From Pararge aegeria (taxonomy: Eukaryota > Arthropoda > Insecta > Lepidoptera > Nymphalidae): a DNA stretch of 64,000 bases. This document shows, in pieces, positions 53,142 through 62,965 of the stretch (position 1 is the stretch's first letter; every line of letters starts with the position of its first letter). Position numbers and translations under genes: made by a program. Location of the stretch: NCBI RefSeq assembly GCF_905163445.1, contig NC_053196.1, positions 16,517,501 through 16,581,500 on the forward strand, in the 5' to 3' direction. Below the pieces are notes generated by a model that was not told the DNA's origin, did not search any database, and saw only the letters and a list, made by a program, of their open reading frames with translations.

Positions 53142-54770
53142 CTAGTCAAGTTGGCCAAACAGTTTGATAAATTTGAATTATCAACTTTTATTTAATTAGT
53201 CAGGTTAGCCAAATGGAATTTGTGCTAACTTTTATTTTATTAGTCTGTCCAGGGTAAAATAAATTAACTGGTCAGGTTAGCCGAACGGAATGTGTAATAG
53301 ATTTTTCTTTTAATTCTTATTTATTACATACAAGATTTCAAGTTTATATTGAGCAACTAGTCAGGTTAGCTGAGCTGTTAACTTTCATTTAGGAACTTTT
53401 CTATGTACTTCGAGATCGAAGTACTTGTCAGGAAAGCCGAGATAGGAGAGATTATGTAAATTATTCAGAACATATCAAAGAATACACATAAAACAAAACA
53501 AAACAAAACAAAAAAAATATTTTGTTGGTAGAATAGAATAGAATATGATTATGTATCAGAACAATACATATAGGGAAAATTACTAGTGAATAGCTAAATG
53601 AAATAGTTTATATGTTGGGTTGTGTGAAGAAAAGAATTAGGAGTCAGCTTAAATGTTGTGGGTTAGGTTCGGTTAGAGATCTTTCAGTATGATGTTGAGA
53701 GAAGTTCTTAAAAATGATATAAATAAAATACAATTATAAACAAAATAATGTTGCTGCTGCAAAGGAAAATATATTAGTTGCATTATAAATAATTAGATTA
53801 TATTCTGTTAAACAGGTGGTTTAATTGATGTTTAGATTGAAATAATTTTTGAGTAATAGAAATAACAATTAAACATAAAACTTGGCTTTTAGATGATATG
53901 ATAAAAAAAAAAAGAGGTGAACCCTCCATAATAGAAATAATTCCATCTTAGCGTTTTTATATCAATTTATTTATATTTATCTTATATATTACTTGACTTG
54001 GACAGTGAAAAGAATATGAATATCACCAGTGGGTGATGATTATGTTGATATCATCAGTAGGAGTTGGTGTTTTGGTATTGGCTAAGTAAGTCATGCGTCA
54101 GGTTCTTGCCCACAGCTGATTAAGCTTCAGTGTGTGTGAGTAAGGAGCTGTTGAGACTTGTATTGCACATTGTTCGAATTGCCTTGGCATATTTAGACTG
54201 TACCTATTGCATCTGTGACTAAATGAGACTAACAATGCAAATAACAGAATTGAGGAGAAATACAATTATGTGTATATTTTGATAAAGTTGGACTGGAGGC
54301 AAATGGATAAATTGTTTGAGATTTATATTGAGATGGAAATATTTGGATTGTGATTGTACATGTTAAAATGTACAAGATAATGAAAATGAGTATTTTTGAT
54401 TTACATTGTTGAAAATTAATCATTTTTTTTTTACTTTGATAGAAGTATTACATTGTTATAATTTGTTAAATGGTGTGGAATTTTGATGAAAATTTTTTTT
54501 GGTCTCTTTCACTTTAATTATAAAATGTTATGATTATGCCTATCTTTTGATAAAATATTGTTTACAGTTTATTGATAAAAGTGTATACAGAATGTAACTG
54601 ATTTGATGATTTTTTATGCTTATATACCATGAACTAATTTTATAGAGGTGTACATAAGATGATGTACTTATAAGGATGTTCTTTGAACCTAAAGACTTAT
54701 GATACAATACATATACCTAAAAAGAATAACCCTATGTACTTCGAGAACGAAGTACTTGTCAGAATGGCCG
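53142..54770 (+). repeat. Dispersed GTCAGGTTAGCC-type motifs and two short palindromes in the interior
   Basis: CTAGTCAGGTTAGCCGAAC-like motifs lie at 53142, 53197, 53268, 53356 and 53424. A diverged CTTGTCAGAATGGCCG lies at 54755-54770, touching the right LTR. The last two follow near-identical TATGTACTTCGAG-type segments that form short hairpins at 53405-53424 and 54736-54755 (GTACTTCG with CGAAGTAC). Confidence 0.8.
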
Positions 54771-55812
54771 TGTTAGGAAATAGGGAATTACAGCACTTTA
54801 TCTATGATAAACCCGATGATTATATTAAATATATCAACAAATAATAGTTTGTATACTCATTGATAATGTATTGAAAATAGAATAATGGACTTTAGTAAAC
54901 TGTCAAATAAAAGTATAGGATCTATGGCGGGAGACGCGAGTTTGACAATATAGATTGGCGGCAAAGAAAAGTGAGGACGGATTTAAATTAATGAATTGAA
55001 AAAAGGAGATTAAGTAAAGTATTGTGGATAGAACGTTACAAATTGGGTTGAGATGATTTATAATGGAAACGATACACTTAACGAAATATTGTTGTGGCCA
55101 AACAAGTCGTATGTACTGGTGATGGAGTCGTTAAAAGTTGTTGGTACTATGGTTGTACCTGATGTTGCATCAGATAAGTATATCTCATCCCTTGGTTTAT
55201 TTAGGTATCATATATGGAGCCCTAGCATAACTTTATACCGACAGTTTATGTAGCAGAGGTTGCTCTATACAAACAACTTGTTCCAAAAGTCCTGATGTTA
55301 TAAGTGATAATAGTAGTTATGTTTGACCTGTCTTAAAATATGTCTTGTATCAAAGGGCCTAGCGTTATTACATATGACGTTGTAATGATGATGTTGTAAT
55401 TGTGTTTATAAGTTGTTTTAATTGATTGAATAAAAGAGCAACGGTAGAGTTTCTTGCCAGTGGTCTTCTCTGCCGAAGACAGCATTCCGAACTGGTAGTA
55501 GAGTCATTTGAAGGTAACAAGTAATATGAATTGTAGAGAAGCTTAATATACAGTATTAAAGTCAGTCCAGTTGTTTTATTTCACTCCTTGGGAAGTCAGG
55601 TTTATAGAGTACAGACCCACAACACTGCTCTAAAGCAGGTTGGTGGGCTTTAATGATGTCTTTTATAAAATGAATACTTTAATATGAGAAACTAGGTATT
55701 TAGCTTCAATAATACTGTTAATTAATGAAAGATCTAAGTGCCATCCTGAACATTGTGGGTATTGCAGTGAATATCTGAATACCTGGGCCTTCCATTCTCT
55801 ATTTTTTTAGCA
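54771..55812 (+). repeat. Right LTR
   Basis: Matches the left LTR base for base as far as I can read, including the 66-codon frame (55053-55253), the AATAAA and the repeat-G-like fragment. Confidence 0.9.
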
Positions 55813-55816
55813 AGTG
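55813..55816. repeat. Right target-site duplication of the LTR element
   Basis: AGTG follows the CA end of the right LTR and matches 51562-51565. Confidence 0.8.
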
Positions 55817-56710
55817 CATGTCAGCACATGGCGTTGTATTTCACATAAAACAGCTTGATATTCACTATTACGAAGTTTTTACTATTACAGTGATCATCGT
55901 TTCATTCATTAGCGATTTTGTTATCTTGTTGTTAACAAAACGAAATACAAATATGTATATTAATTCATGATATCCGCCGCAGCGATGCGTAGTTGAATTA
56001 ATAAGACATTTTAAAGAAAAAAATATTAAGTAAAGCTAAATACGTTAGCGAGATATCAGAGCGATCTTACAATCGTTCCATGGCCTATCCAAGCCAAAGA
56101 TTAGTCTTATTATACAAAATAAATTGATGTGTGCACTTTAATCGGGTGCCATCTACTGTGAAAGGTTTTGTTACGTAAACAGTGTCTAAATTCAAAATTT
56201 TCTTCATTGAATTTGACTTAACTAGACATGTTTCATTTTCAGTGGGCCGTTTTATATCTGTTTTCCCTCAATCCTAGAAACGCAATTGTGAAGGTAGCCG
56301 TGCGATGCGATGAGCCGGCAACAATCGTATTGGTTTAGGATCTGTGGGCTCCTTCCTCCTATTATCCTTGTTTACGCCGATTTCGCTCCTCATTTGCGGT
56401 GTTTTGACCTGATTATTTGTGGAAAATTTATTCCTTGTATTGACTGTGTATTTCGTCTATTTCGAGAAAGTTTTATACTAAATATTTTTTTTTTTGTAAT
56501 CTTTTTTTTTTTGTTTGACCGTAATTACTCTGAAGAAGATCAAATATTTTGTTATCTATAATTTTTTATCATTCCTTGAAATTGAAATACCAATATATTT
56601 CAACAGTAGGTCAATAAGGGCGAGCACATAACGAAAAAAGTAGGCAATAATTATTAGGTTCTTTTTTTCAGTAGGCTTGGCTTTTCAGTTGCTATTACTA
56701 CCCCTAAATT
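55817..56710. other. Unassigned, exon-like at 56290-56430
   Basis: The 56290-56430 segment is GC-richer (GTAGCCGTGCGATGCGATGA). An 83-codon plus frame at 56310-56561 ends in phenylalanine-rich low complexity. No family was recognised. Confidence 0.35.
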
Positions 56711-56711
56711 A

Positions 56712-56960
56712 CAACGGCGGCCAACTGGCGCAGTGGGCATCAACCCTGCTTTCTGAGTCCAAGGCCGTGCGTTCGATTCGCACAACTGGAAAATGTTTGT
56801 GTGATGAATATGAATGTTTTTCAGTGTCTGGGTTTTTATCTGCATATTATAAGTATTTATGTATATTATACATAAAAATATTTATCAGTCATCTTAGTAC
56901 CCATAACACAAGCTACGCTTACTTTGGAGCTATATTTATTTATTTATTATTTATTTGATA
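56712..56960 (+). mobile_element. SINE-A, 3' end shortened
   Basis: CAACGGCGGCCAACTGGCGC head and B box CGTTCGATTCGC. The body passes from TTTGGAGCTA directly into TATTTATTTATTATTTATTT, so the GATGGCGATGTGTGTATTGTCGTAG end is missing. Confidence 0.9.
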
Positions 56961-57384
56961 GGAAAATCTAAGAATCTGCATCCTTATATAGGTAATATCC
57001 TATGCACAATTATATAGAAATGCCCTTGCGTCTTACGTTTTATCTGTCTTCTTTTATATCATAAGTACTTTTAATTAAGAGTGAATAGGCAAGCAAGTGC
57101 AATTAAAAGTACGAATTAGGAAACTCTTTTTTTTTTTTTAAATGAACCGAAAATGGTTGATTTAACGACGATGATGTATATAGCTTATATATCTAAATCT
57201 AAAGGTAGCTTCTTAGTGTACAGAGGCATCAGCTAGTAGCTGTAATGAGCGATTTAGTTATGTTATAGGTTAATTAATATCTCGTTAAAGGGGTTAATAC
57301 GAATCGATCAATAATGGGAGCATTCCAACAGTTTGTTCAGTGTTCACGCCGCGGGCCGGAGTTTGGTGTTAGCAAACAACCACG

Positions 57385-57519
57385 CTACGCATCGCCAGTT
57401 ATTAGCATCGTTCCGTCTGCATCCCAAATTAGTTCATCATCAGAATCATTCTCAACCCATTCCGGTGAGCCGGTCACCTTTTGCCACGTAGTGATACCCT
57501 TATGTAATTGATATCTCAT
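57385..57519 (-). CDS. Small acidic ORF or exon remnant (44 residues)
   Basis: Minus-strand ATG at 57519 to TAG at 57385. The product includes GITTWQKVTGSPEWVENDSD and then DELIWDADGTMLITGDA. The composition (W, acidic run, few low-complexity residues) looks protein-like compared with other chance frames here, and the DNA is GC-richer than its surroundings. I recognise no family. It could be a C-terminal exon of a host gene or of a transposon protein. Confidence 0.25.
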   Translation of the reverse strand: MRYQLHKGITTWQKVTGSPEWVENDSDDELIWDADGTMLITGDA

Positions 57520-57656
57520 TGACAAGTGTAGAGTTTAGCTTCCTTGTTTTGAATACGCACCCGGATTTTGGGATGCCTATTCTAACTTCCGTTCTCCAAC
57601 ACTCACTAATATGAGAACCTTTTAATCCAGAGTAAATACGCATATTCTTAGCAAGT

Positions 57657-57699
57657 GCTCCACCTGACCGTTTTTTATCAGTTTTTTGTCAGGTGGAGC
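57657..57699. repeat. Short hairpin
   Basis: GCTCCACCTGAC at 57657-57668 and GTCAGGTGGAGC at 57688-57699 are perfect complements around a 19-base T-rich loop. Confidence 0.9.
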
Positions 57700-57832
57700 C
57701 CGCTTATGTGTGTGTTTTATGTTTACAAAGGTGTATTAGCCTGAACAACAAACAATATTAGTTTACATTAGCAATAAGAACTTACACACACCACAATCAA
57801 AATCAATAGGTTATTTATGAGAGCATCATAAA

Positions 57833-58075
57833 ATTCAAAATTCATTTATTTTTAGTAGGCCTAATATAAGCACTTTTGAAACGTCAGATATGTCTACGGT
57901 TCGGAAGGCAGATTCTACTGAGAAAAAGCCGGCAAGAAACTGAGCAGTTGCTCTTTTCCAACATCGTTTTACAATTTAACAATCCTTGTTCTATCTTGTG
58001 TGAGATGAAGGCGGAGCGGCTTGTTTCCAGGCAACCTTGTCATTAAGAAGTTTATCAATAGTATAGTAACCTCGA
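57833..58075 (-). mobile_element. Repeat G, long copy
   Basis: TAGTAGGCCTAATATAAGCA, TTCGGAAGGCAGATTCTACT, AAGCCGGCAAGAAACTGAGC, GTGTGAGATGAAGGCGGAGC and CTTGTTTCCAGGCAACCTTG are in order. The GTGACTCTACCACC section is deleted. Confidence 0.85.
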
Positions 58076-58139
58076 TTTATTAAATGCGTTTTTATACATT
58101 CTTTAAACTTATGTAATGGTAAATCTAATATCACTTTCG

Positions 58140-58248
58140 ATGCTATGTAGCGATAAGGCCACCAAATTGTTTATATGTATTTATATCTTTGTAACTACTT
58201 TTTTTTCTTTGGTGTACAATAAAAGTGTATTCATTCATACTTTCGGTA
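58140..58248 (+). mobile_element. Repeat I 3' end
   Basis: GCTATGTAGCGATAAGGCCA, TTTGTAACTACTTTTTTTTC and GGTGTACAATAAAAGTGTAT with ATTCATTCAT. AATAAA lies just before the tail. Confidence 0.75.
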
Positions 58249-58527
58249 TCATGTTATAAAAGCGTATACTCAGCCCCACAAAGGTTTTCTGTCTTTCCGA
58301 TATTATGCTGAAATCACTAGTAAGTCTATTGTTTATATCCACTTTTTTTATATAGATTAATGTTTAAAAATTGAATTGTTATAAATATGTTGCGAAGCTT
58401 CTGTAAGTATGCCTATTTCTTTAAATTTTTCACGGAGAGATTCGCGTGATCGAAGTTTGTATATTGATCGAACAGCTCTTTTTTGTAATATAAATATAGT
58501 ATCTATGTCAGCAGAAAGTTATTTAAT

Positions 58528-58975
58528 GAGAATTCAGCTTAATTTGCTTTACTCAAGCAGGAGCATCTGTGTGGTGTATTTTATTATTTCTTCAATCCTT
58601 ATTATTATTAATATAAATATCCTTAAATTATATTATTTTATAGCATATCCATAGTTTATAAGCGTCGCTTTGTCAGTGTCTACCGTCCAAACGTCACGTC
58701 TGGCTTCACGGAAGATCAGAGCTGTGTCTTTAACAGGCAATGCAAACATGCTGAGTGAAGACCATTTTGGCATCACCGTTCCTATAGTTGTAGTTGTATT
58801 TTAATTTTAGTGTGTATATATCCAAATATAAGTTTTTTCTTTCTTTCTTATACTCCACACCAAACAAATCTTCGGCAATGTACCCTCTCGCACGTTTCGC
58901 TCCGAAACCGGAGCATCCTCAGAAGATGTTGAAGACTTTACGATGAATAATTGTTAAGACTTAACAATTATTCAT
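58528..58975 (+). mobile_element. Repeat H split by a ~230-bp insert
   Basis: The left half is at 58528-58610 (GAGAATTCAGCTTAATTTGC, ATTATTTCTTCAATCCTTAT). The right half is at about 58846-58975 (TACTCCACACCAAACAAATC, CGAAACCGGAGCATCCTCAG). The intervening DNA (CCGTCCAAACGTCACGTCTG and so on) is unassigned. The right half ends in the palindrome at 58943-58975. Confidence 0.7.
58943..58975. repeat. 33-bp palindrome at the repeat-H end
   Basis: ATGAATAATTGTTAAG and CTTAACAATTATTCAT are perfect 16-bp arms around one A. In other H copies only one arm (GATAATTGTTAAG) is present. Confidence 0.95.
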
Positions 58976-59470
58976 TAGTCCGTGCGTAGTATTAACATAT
59001 CAGTATCGGTCTAATACAACTGCCATACAGCAGTCAGTACTTAATTGAAGAGTAATTAAATATATAAATATATATATTTACGAAACACATATAAATCTAC
59101 ACAAAAAAAGATAATTTGAAATAAGGAAACCACGGATAAACATACCATACCACGTAAACCATAAGGAGGATATCTAACAAAATTTTTAAACTACCTACCG
59201 TACAAAAATATAAAAAAAGTATGAAGAATGGCTTCTCTGTTTGCTTTCCTAAAGCAACGGTACTTACACCCTCAGGCTAAAAGTCCGCGCTGAGAAAAAA
59301 GTCCTTGCACCGGACAGAAACTGTAAGTAGGAGCTAAAGTAAGTTTTTCTTTACTACTTCAGTTTATCAAGAGTCAGCTGCACTTCCGCCATACGCCTTC
59401 TGCCAGACGCTTCTTGTAAGTTTCCAAGATGTATCGCATACTGTCCTCCTTCGATGTATCCGGATATATT
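58976..59470. other. Unassigned
   Basis: No family or gene recognised. Confidence 0.4.
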
Positions 59471-59473
59471 CAG

Positions 59474-59755
59474 TAGTGTGATAGCTTAGTGTTTAGGACT
59501 TCTGTTTCACTTTCGGAGAGCCGTGTTCGAATCCCAGAACGCACTTCTAACTTATCACTCTTAATTATCGCACATTACTTTTTTGCAATTAAAATATGAC
59601 TTGCTTCAACGATGAAGGAAAACATCGTGAGGTAACCAGCATACCTGAGAGTTCTTTATAACGTTCTCAAAGGCATGTGCAATCCGCACTGGGCCAACGT
59701 GGTAGACTTTGTTCTTACTTGGGTTCTTAATGGGTTGATATGACGATGATGAATA
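59474..59755 (+). mobile_element. SINE-B
   Basis: GTGTGATAGCTTAGTGTTTA head, GTGTTCGAATCCCAGAACGC B box, GATGAAGGAAAACATCGTGA and a GGGTTGATATGACGATGATG end. Confidence 0.92.
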
Positions 59756-60026
59756 TATTGTACACAAACTCAGATTTAAATGTTGCTTTTAATACGTTGT
59801 TACTCGCACCCTGCGCTGTCAAAATATTCCTAAGGGATTACAAGTTATATCACCGCAAAACCAAGGCAAGCTCGTGCGCTGCCTATATTTATCAATTGGC
59901 TTAAACGCGCACCAAAATGTAAATAAAGTCCCCCAAAATCCCAGCCGGCTATTCCTGCGTATAGCCAAATATAATCCCGCGTGTTAACGAGAAGCTAGCG
60001 GCTTAGCCGACTGTTGCGGCCAGTGA

Positions 60027-60266
60027 GTGTTACACGAGGTCGTGTCAAAGTGCCCTGACCGTTTAGCCGGGTCGATATTCTATTACGTTACGGACTTCAG
60101 TTTAATTGATTCATTCAGTTTTATTTGCGGTGCATTCGCGGGATTGATTAATGATTTCACTCAACGTGATTTGCTTGTTCTAATACTGATTGGTTTTGTT
60201 AATTTTGTAATACTAACAGTTTGGAAAGAATTTGCTTTCTGTACAATTTATTTTAGTTTTATTTAG
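60027..60266 (+). CDS. Hypothetical 79-codon ORF, membrane-protein-like
   Basis: ATG to TAG. Two hydrophobic stretches, SFSFICGAFAGLI and DLLVLILIGFVNFVILTV, would suit membrane segments. The 5' part lies in GC-richer, non-repeat DNA (about 59960-60080). No family is recognised and T-rich DNA often encodes such runs by chance. Confidence 0.2.
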   Translation: MLHEVVSKCPDRLAGSIFYYVTDFSLIDSFSFICGAFAGLINDFTQRDLLVLILIGFVNFVILTVWKEFAFCTIYFSFI

Positions 60267-60745
60267 TCGAAGATCTAGGCACCGGTACTTTGATAGCTTA
60301 TATTTGCAAACCTAACGCTCTTGGAGATTTTAACTGTTAAATATCAAATTATAAATGTTTTGCCAGCTGAAAATAAATAAATATATTTAATACAACATTA
60401 AATTTCTCAAGGATCCTATCATCAAACCCTGGCCTGATGTTAGGGCTACACGAGATGTATACCCATTTAAACAAAAAAATAATTTTCCAAATGGGTCTAC
60501 GTGTCTGAGTAAGCGTACATACAAAAAGTTAAAATTTGAATTCAAATTCCATCGAATTGAGAACCTCCTCCTTTTTTTAAGTCGTTAAAAAACCTTTCAA
60601 CTCAGTCCAGTCAAATTAGCGATCAACCTCGGAATGAGAGGTAATATGCAATTCGTATATAGTATAGGTGCCTACATTTTGCCGACTAACTTGTAACTGT
60701 GTGTCCATATGTGTACTCGACAAGGGTGCAACACTTCACATTTCT
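60267..60745. other. Unassigned
   Basis: ACCCATTT and AAATGGGT at about 60461 and 60497 form a short inverted pair. Nothing else was recognised. Confidence 0.4.
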
Positions 60746-60750
60746 TTAAA

Positions 60751-60757
60751 TATATAA
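60751..60757 (+). promoter_or_regulatory. TATA-like box
   Basis: TATATAA at 60751-60757 lies 144 bases upstream of the ATG at 60901. The stretch between is free of recognised repeats and could be a 5' UTR. No strict initiator lies at the expected 25-30 bases; the nearest (CGCAGTTAGT) is about 45 bases further downstream. Confidence 0.3.
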
Positions 60758-60900
60758 GAAGCAAGTTGTTCGGTGTCTATTAAGATTTTAGCGTATAAGT
60801 CGCAGTTAGTGAACGAAGTTTAAACTGGGCGAAGTTAAGCGGGCAAGTTAATTTTAAACTCCTGCTTATACCGCCGTGGTGCTAAGCTGCAGTTAAAGAA

Positions 60901-61110
60901 ATGGGTACTGAATTGAACATGAACATCGAAACTTTTGCTACCGAACAATTCGTTGTAGAATGATTCACTGGAATGAATATGATTGTGGAAAACAATTCAT
61001 TTGAACTACGCTCAGTAACGTTTATGGAAATAGTTTTCGAATTCGGTGTTCTTAGACGTAATAACAAATTGTTAACTGTAGTTAAATACGTAAATGTGCG
61101 ATTGAACTGT
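60901..61110 (+). pseudogene. Small ORF broken by an in-frame TGA and cut off by a SINE
   Basis: Codons 1-20 (MGTELNMNIETFATEQFVVE) end at TGA 60961-60963. The same frame then stays open for about 50 more codons (FTGMNMIVENNSFELRS, then VTFMEIVFEFGVLRRNN, then KLLTVVKYVNVRLNC) until the poly-T of a SINE-C. The composition is mixed and protein-like. I recognise no family. A dead small gene or exon is the simplest reading; coincidence is possible. Confidence 0.3.
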
Positions 61111-61445
61111 TATGTTTTTTTTTTCCACTACAAGTTAGCTCTTGACTGCAATCTAACCTCGTGGTAAGTGATGAGGCTAGTCTAAGATGAAAATGTAAAT
61201 GAAAATAAACTTTATTGTACACCTAAAAGTATGAAATTATAAACAAAGAAAAACACTTAATATAACACACAGGTACAATGATGATGGTAGCGGGCTTACC
61301 TGTTACGGAGTATGGTAGTCATATCCCTAATCGGTTTCTACGCAACATCGCACCGGAACACTAAATCGCTTAACGGCACGTCTTTGTCTGTAGGGTGGTA
61401 ATTAGCCACGGCCAAAGCCTCCCACCAGACCAGACCAGAGAGGTG
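61111..61445 (-). mobile_element. SINE-C interrupted by a repeat-I piece
   Basis: 61111-61192 is the 3' end (CCACTACAAGTTAGCTCTTG to GTCTAAGATG). 61282-61445 resumes with GATGGTAGCGGGCTTACCTG, ACATCGCACCGGAACACTAA, GTCTTTGTCTGTAGGGTGGT and CCAGACCAGACCAGAG. The tRNA-like head is missing at right. Confidence 0.88.
61192..61281 (-). mobile_element. Repeat-I LINE tail nested in SINE-C
   Basis: AAATAAACTTTATTGTACAC at its left is the I-family terminus. The piece lies between GATG on both sides, a possible short target duplication. Confidence 0.7.
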
Positions 61446-61459
61446 ATGGCTTATAACTG

Positions 61460-61550
61460 CCATCCCTAACAGGTTAGCCGGCTATCGTTATTTCATCAGA
61501 AAAAATGTAGTTAAGGTGTAACTTTTAGTGGAGTAAAACAAATACAGTAT
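61460..61550 (+). mobile_element. SINE-C 3'-end fragment, inverted to its neighbour
   Basis: CATCCCTAACAGGTTAGCCG, a truncated middle and AACTTTTAGTGGAGTAAAAC. Confidence 0.7.
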
Positions 61551-61632
61551 GGGCTAAGTCCTATCTTTTGCTAGTGGATATGTCAGATCTTTTCCAAACT
61601 ACTGCGCCTCCAATTACATCAACGGCCGGCCA

Positions 61633-61870
61633 TTTGACGGCCGATTGGCGTGAAGTTCGAAAGCCGTTGGTTCGATTCCCACAACTGGAAAATGTTTGTG
61701 TGATGTACATGAATGTTTTTCAGTATCTGGGTTTTTGTATCTATATTATAGGTATTTATGAGAAATATTCATCAGTTATCTTAGTACCCATAACACAAGC
61801 TAAGCTTACTTTGGGGCTAGATGGCGATGTGTGTGTTGTCGTAGTATATTTATTTATTATTATTTATCAC
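61633..61870 (+). mobile_element. SINE-A, head deletion
   Basis: TTTGACGGCCGATTGGCGTG, then directly GTTCGAAAGCCGTTGGTTCG. About 30 bases including much of the A-box-to-B-box spacer are missing. The B box GGTTCGATTCCC and a GTTGTCGTAGTATATTTATT end are present. Confidence 0.9.
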
Positions 61871-62154
61871 CCATTTCATCATATTGCATCTCTGCGCACA
61901 TTTAACTTATTAAATGCAAAAACAACTGCCACAAAGTTTCACATGTACGTTTAATCGAAATACACACCAATGCGCCGAATATAATTAAAAGTGTTAATCA
62001 AAATGGTTTCGTTCCGCTGTCCGCCATGATCAAATAAACTGCAAGTGTGAGGAATGGGGAATGTGAGTATAAACACTGGTGTTATGTGTATTTTATCTTG
62101 AATCGGGGAAATGACTACCTACTGTTTACCTACTTCAAAAACCTCCCTGAGCTC

Positions 62155-62228
62155 CCTGACTCGGTGGTGAGTCGGTAGGAGGCTTCGGCCGGGGCTTATT
62201 ACCACCCTACCGACAAAGATGTGCCTCA
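62155..62228 (+). mobile_element. SINE-C middle fragment
   Basis: GTAGGAGGCTTCGGCCGGGG, CTTATTACCACCCTACCGAC and AAAGATGTGCCTC. Confidence 0.8.
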
Positions 62229-62257
62229 TGGCGATCTAGCGTTCCAATACTAATGTA

Positions 62258-62340
62258 TTATTATCAGCCTTTTACAGGACACGGGTCTCCTCTCAGGATA
62301 GACCCCGTAGCCGAAGATCCCTACGCTGGCCAAGTACAGT
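62258..62340 (-). mobile_element. SINE-B 3'-end fragment
   Basis: TACAGGACACGGGTCTCCTC, GATAGACCCCGTAGCCGAAG and CTACGCTGGCCAAGTAC. Confidence 0.75.
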
Positions 62341-62507
62341 TTTTTTTTAAAATTTAATTAGCACAAAAACAGATCATGATATAACATTAACACAAGAATA
62401 ACAACGAATGAAATAAAACTAGCCACTCTCCACCACACGCGTGTATAAATGCAGCCAATTATAGATGTGTCGAACTAGGATATTTTACTAAAAAAAATTA
62501 TATTACT

Positions 62508-62965
62508 TATTTATTTATTTAACTCTTTATTTGTATACCACTATAAAGTTAGGAAAAAAAAAACCCGGAAGTAGAATACAAAAGGCGGCCTTATCGCTTA
62601 TTAGCGATCTCTGCCAGGCAACCTTTGGATTAGGACAAGATGAGCGAGAGCGGACAGGTGGTGTAAAATTATTATAAACCTACATTCAAATAGCTAAATA
62701 CAAATACATAAACAAATATAAAATAATAAACTAATATATGCTCAATCATACATAAATACTTATGAACATATAGATAATAAAAATAAACACAATCAAGGTA
62801 CTAAATGTCGTCATTATTGTGCAAGATAATATGCTTTCACCGCGTTTTTAAATGTTTCAAGCTATTTTGCCTCACGTATATTTAGTGGGAGCGCATTCCA
62901 CAATTCAATAGCTATATAATAGAGTTTATAGAACTTTGTCTTGTGACCTTTTCACAGAGTATAAC
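62508..62965 (-). pseudogene. LINE 3' end: ORF2 C-terminus plus 3' UTR (repeat I parent)
   Basis: Minus-strand frame from about 62960 to the TAA at 62814-62816: a KGHKTKFYKLYYIAIELWNA segment followed by LPLNIREAK, an in-frame TAG at 62862-62864, then LETFKNAVKAYYLAQ. The ELWNALP...FK order is the Jockey/CR1-group C-terminus. The 3' UTR runs to 62508 through GCGATCTCTGCCAGGCAACC and GGCGGCCTTATCGCTTATTA, ending in a (TTTA)n-type edge. This links the short repeat-I tails elsewhere to a protein-coding LINE. Confidence 0.8.

Larger units (their letters stand above)
51566..55812 (+). mobile_element. Non-autonomous LTR retrotransposon, 4,247 bp, intact ends
   Basis: Two direct repeats of 1,042 bp (51566-52607 and 54771-55812, constant offset 3205) flank 2,163 bp. 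Each repeat starts TGTTAGGAAATAGGG and ends TTTTTTTAGCA, giving canonical TG...CA termini. A 4-bp AGTG duplication borders the unit. I see no difference between the repeats. The interior has no ORF over 70 codons, so gag and pol are absent: a LARD-like element that depends on proteins from another element. The nearest PBS-like start is TGG at 52615, seven bases into the interior, and no polypurine tract precedes the right LTR; both are atypical. Strand is set by the AATAAA in the LTR. The superfamily is undetermined. Confidence 0.88.

Noticed and set aside
60961..60963. In-frame TGA as a selenocysteine or readthrough codon
   Set aside because: There is no evidence of a SECIS-type structure and no recognised selenoprotein family; a nonsense mutation or chance is simpler.
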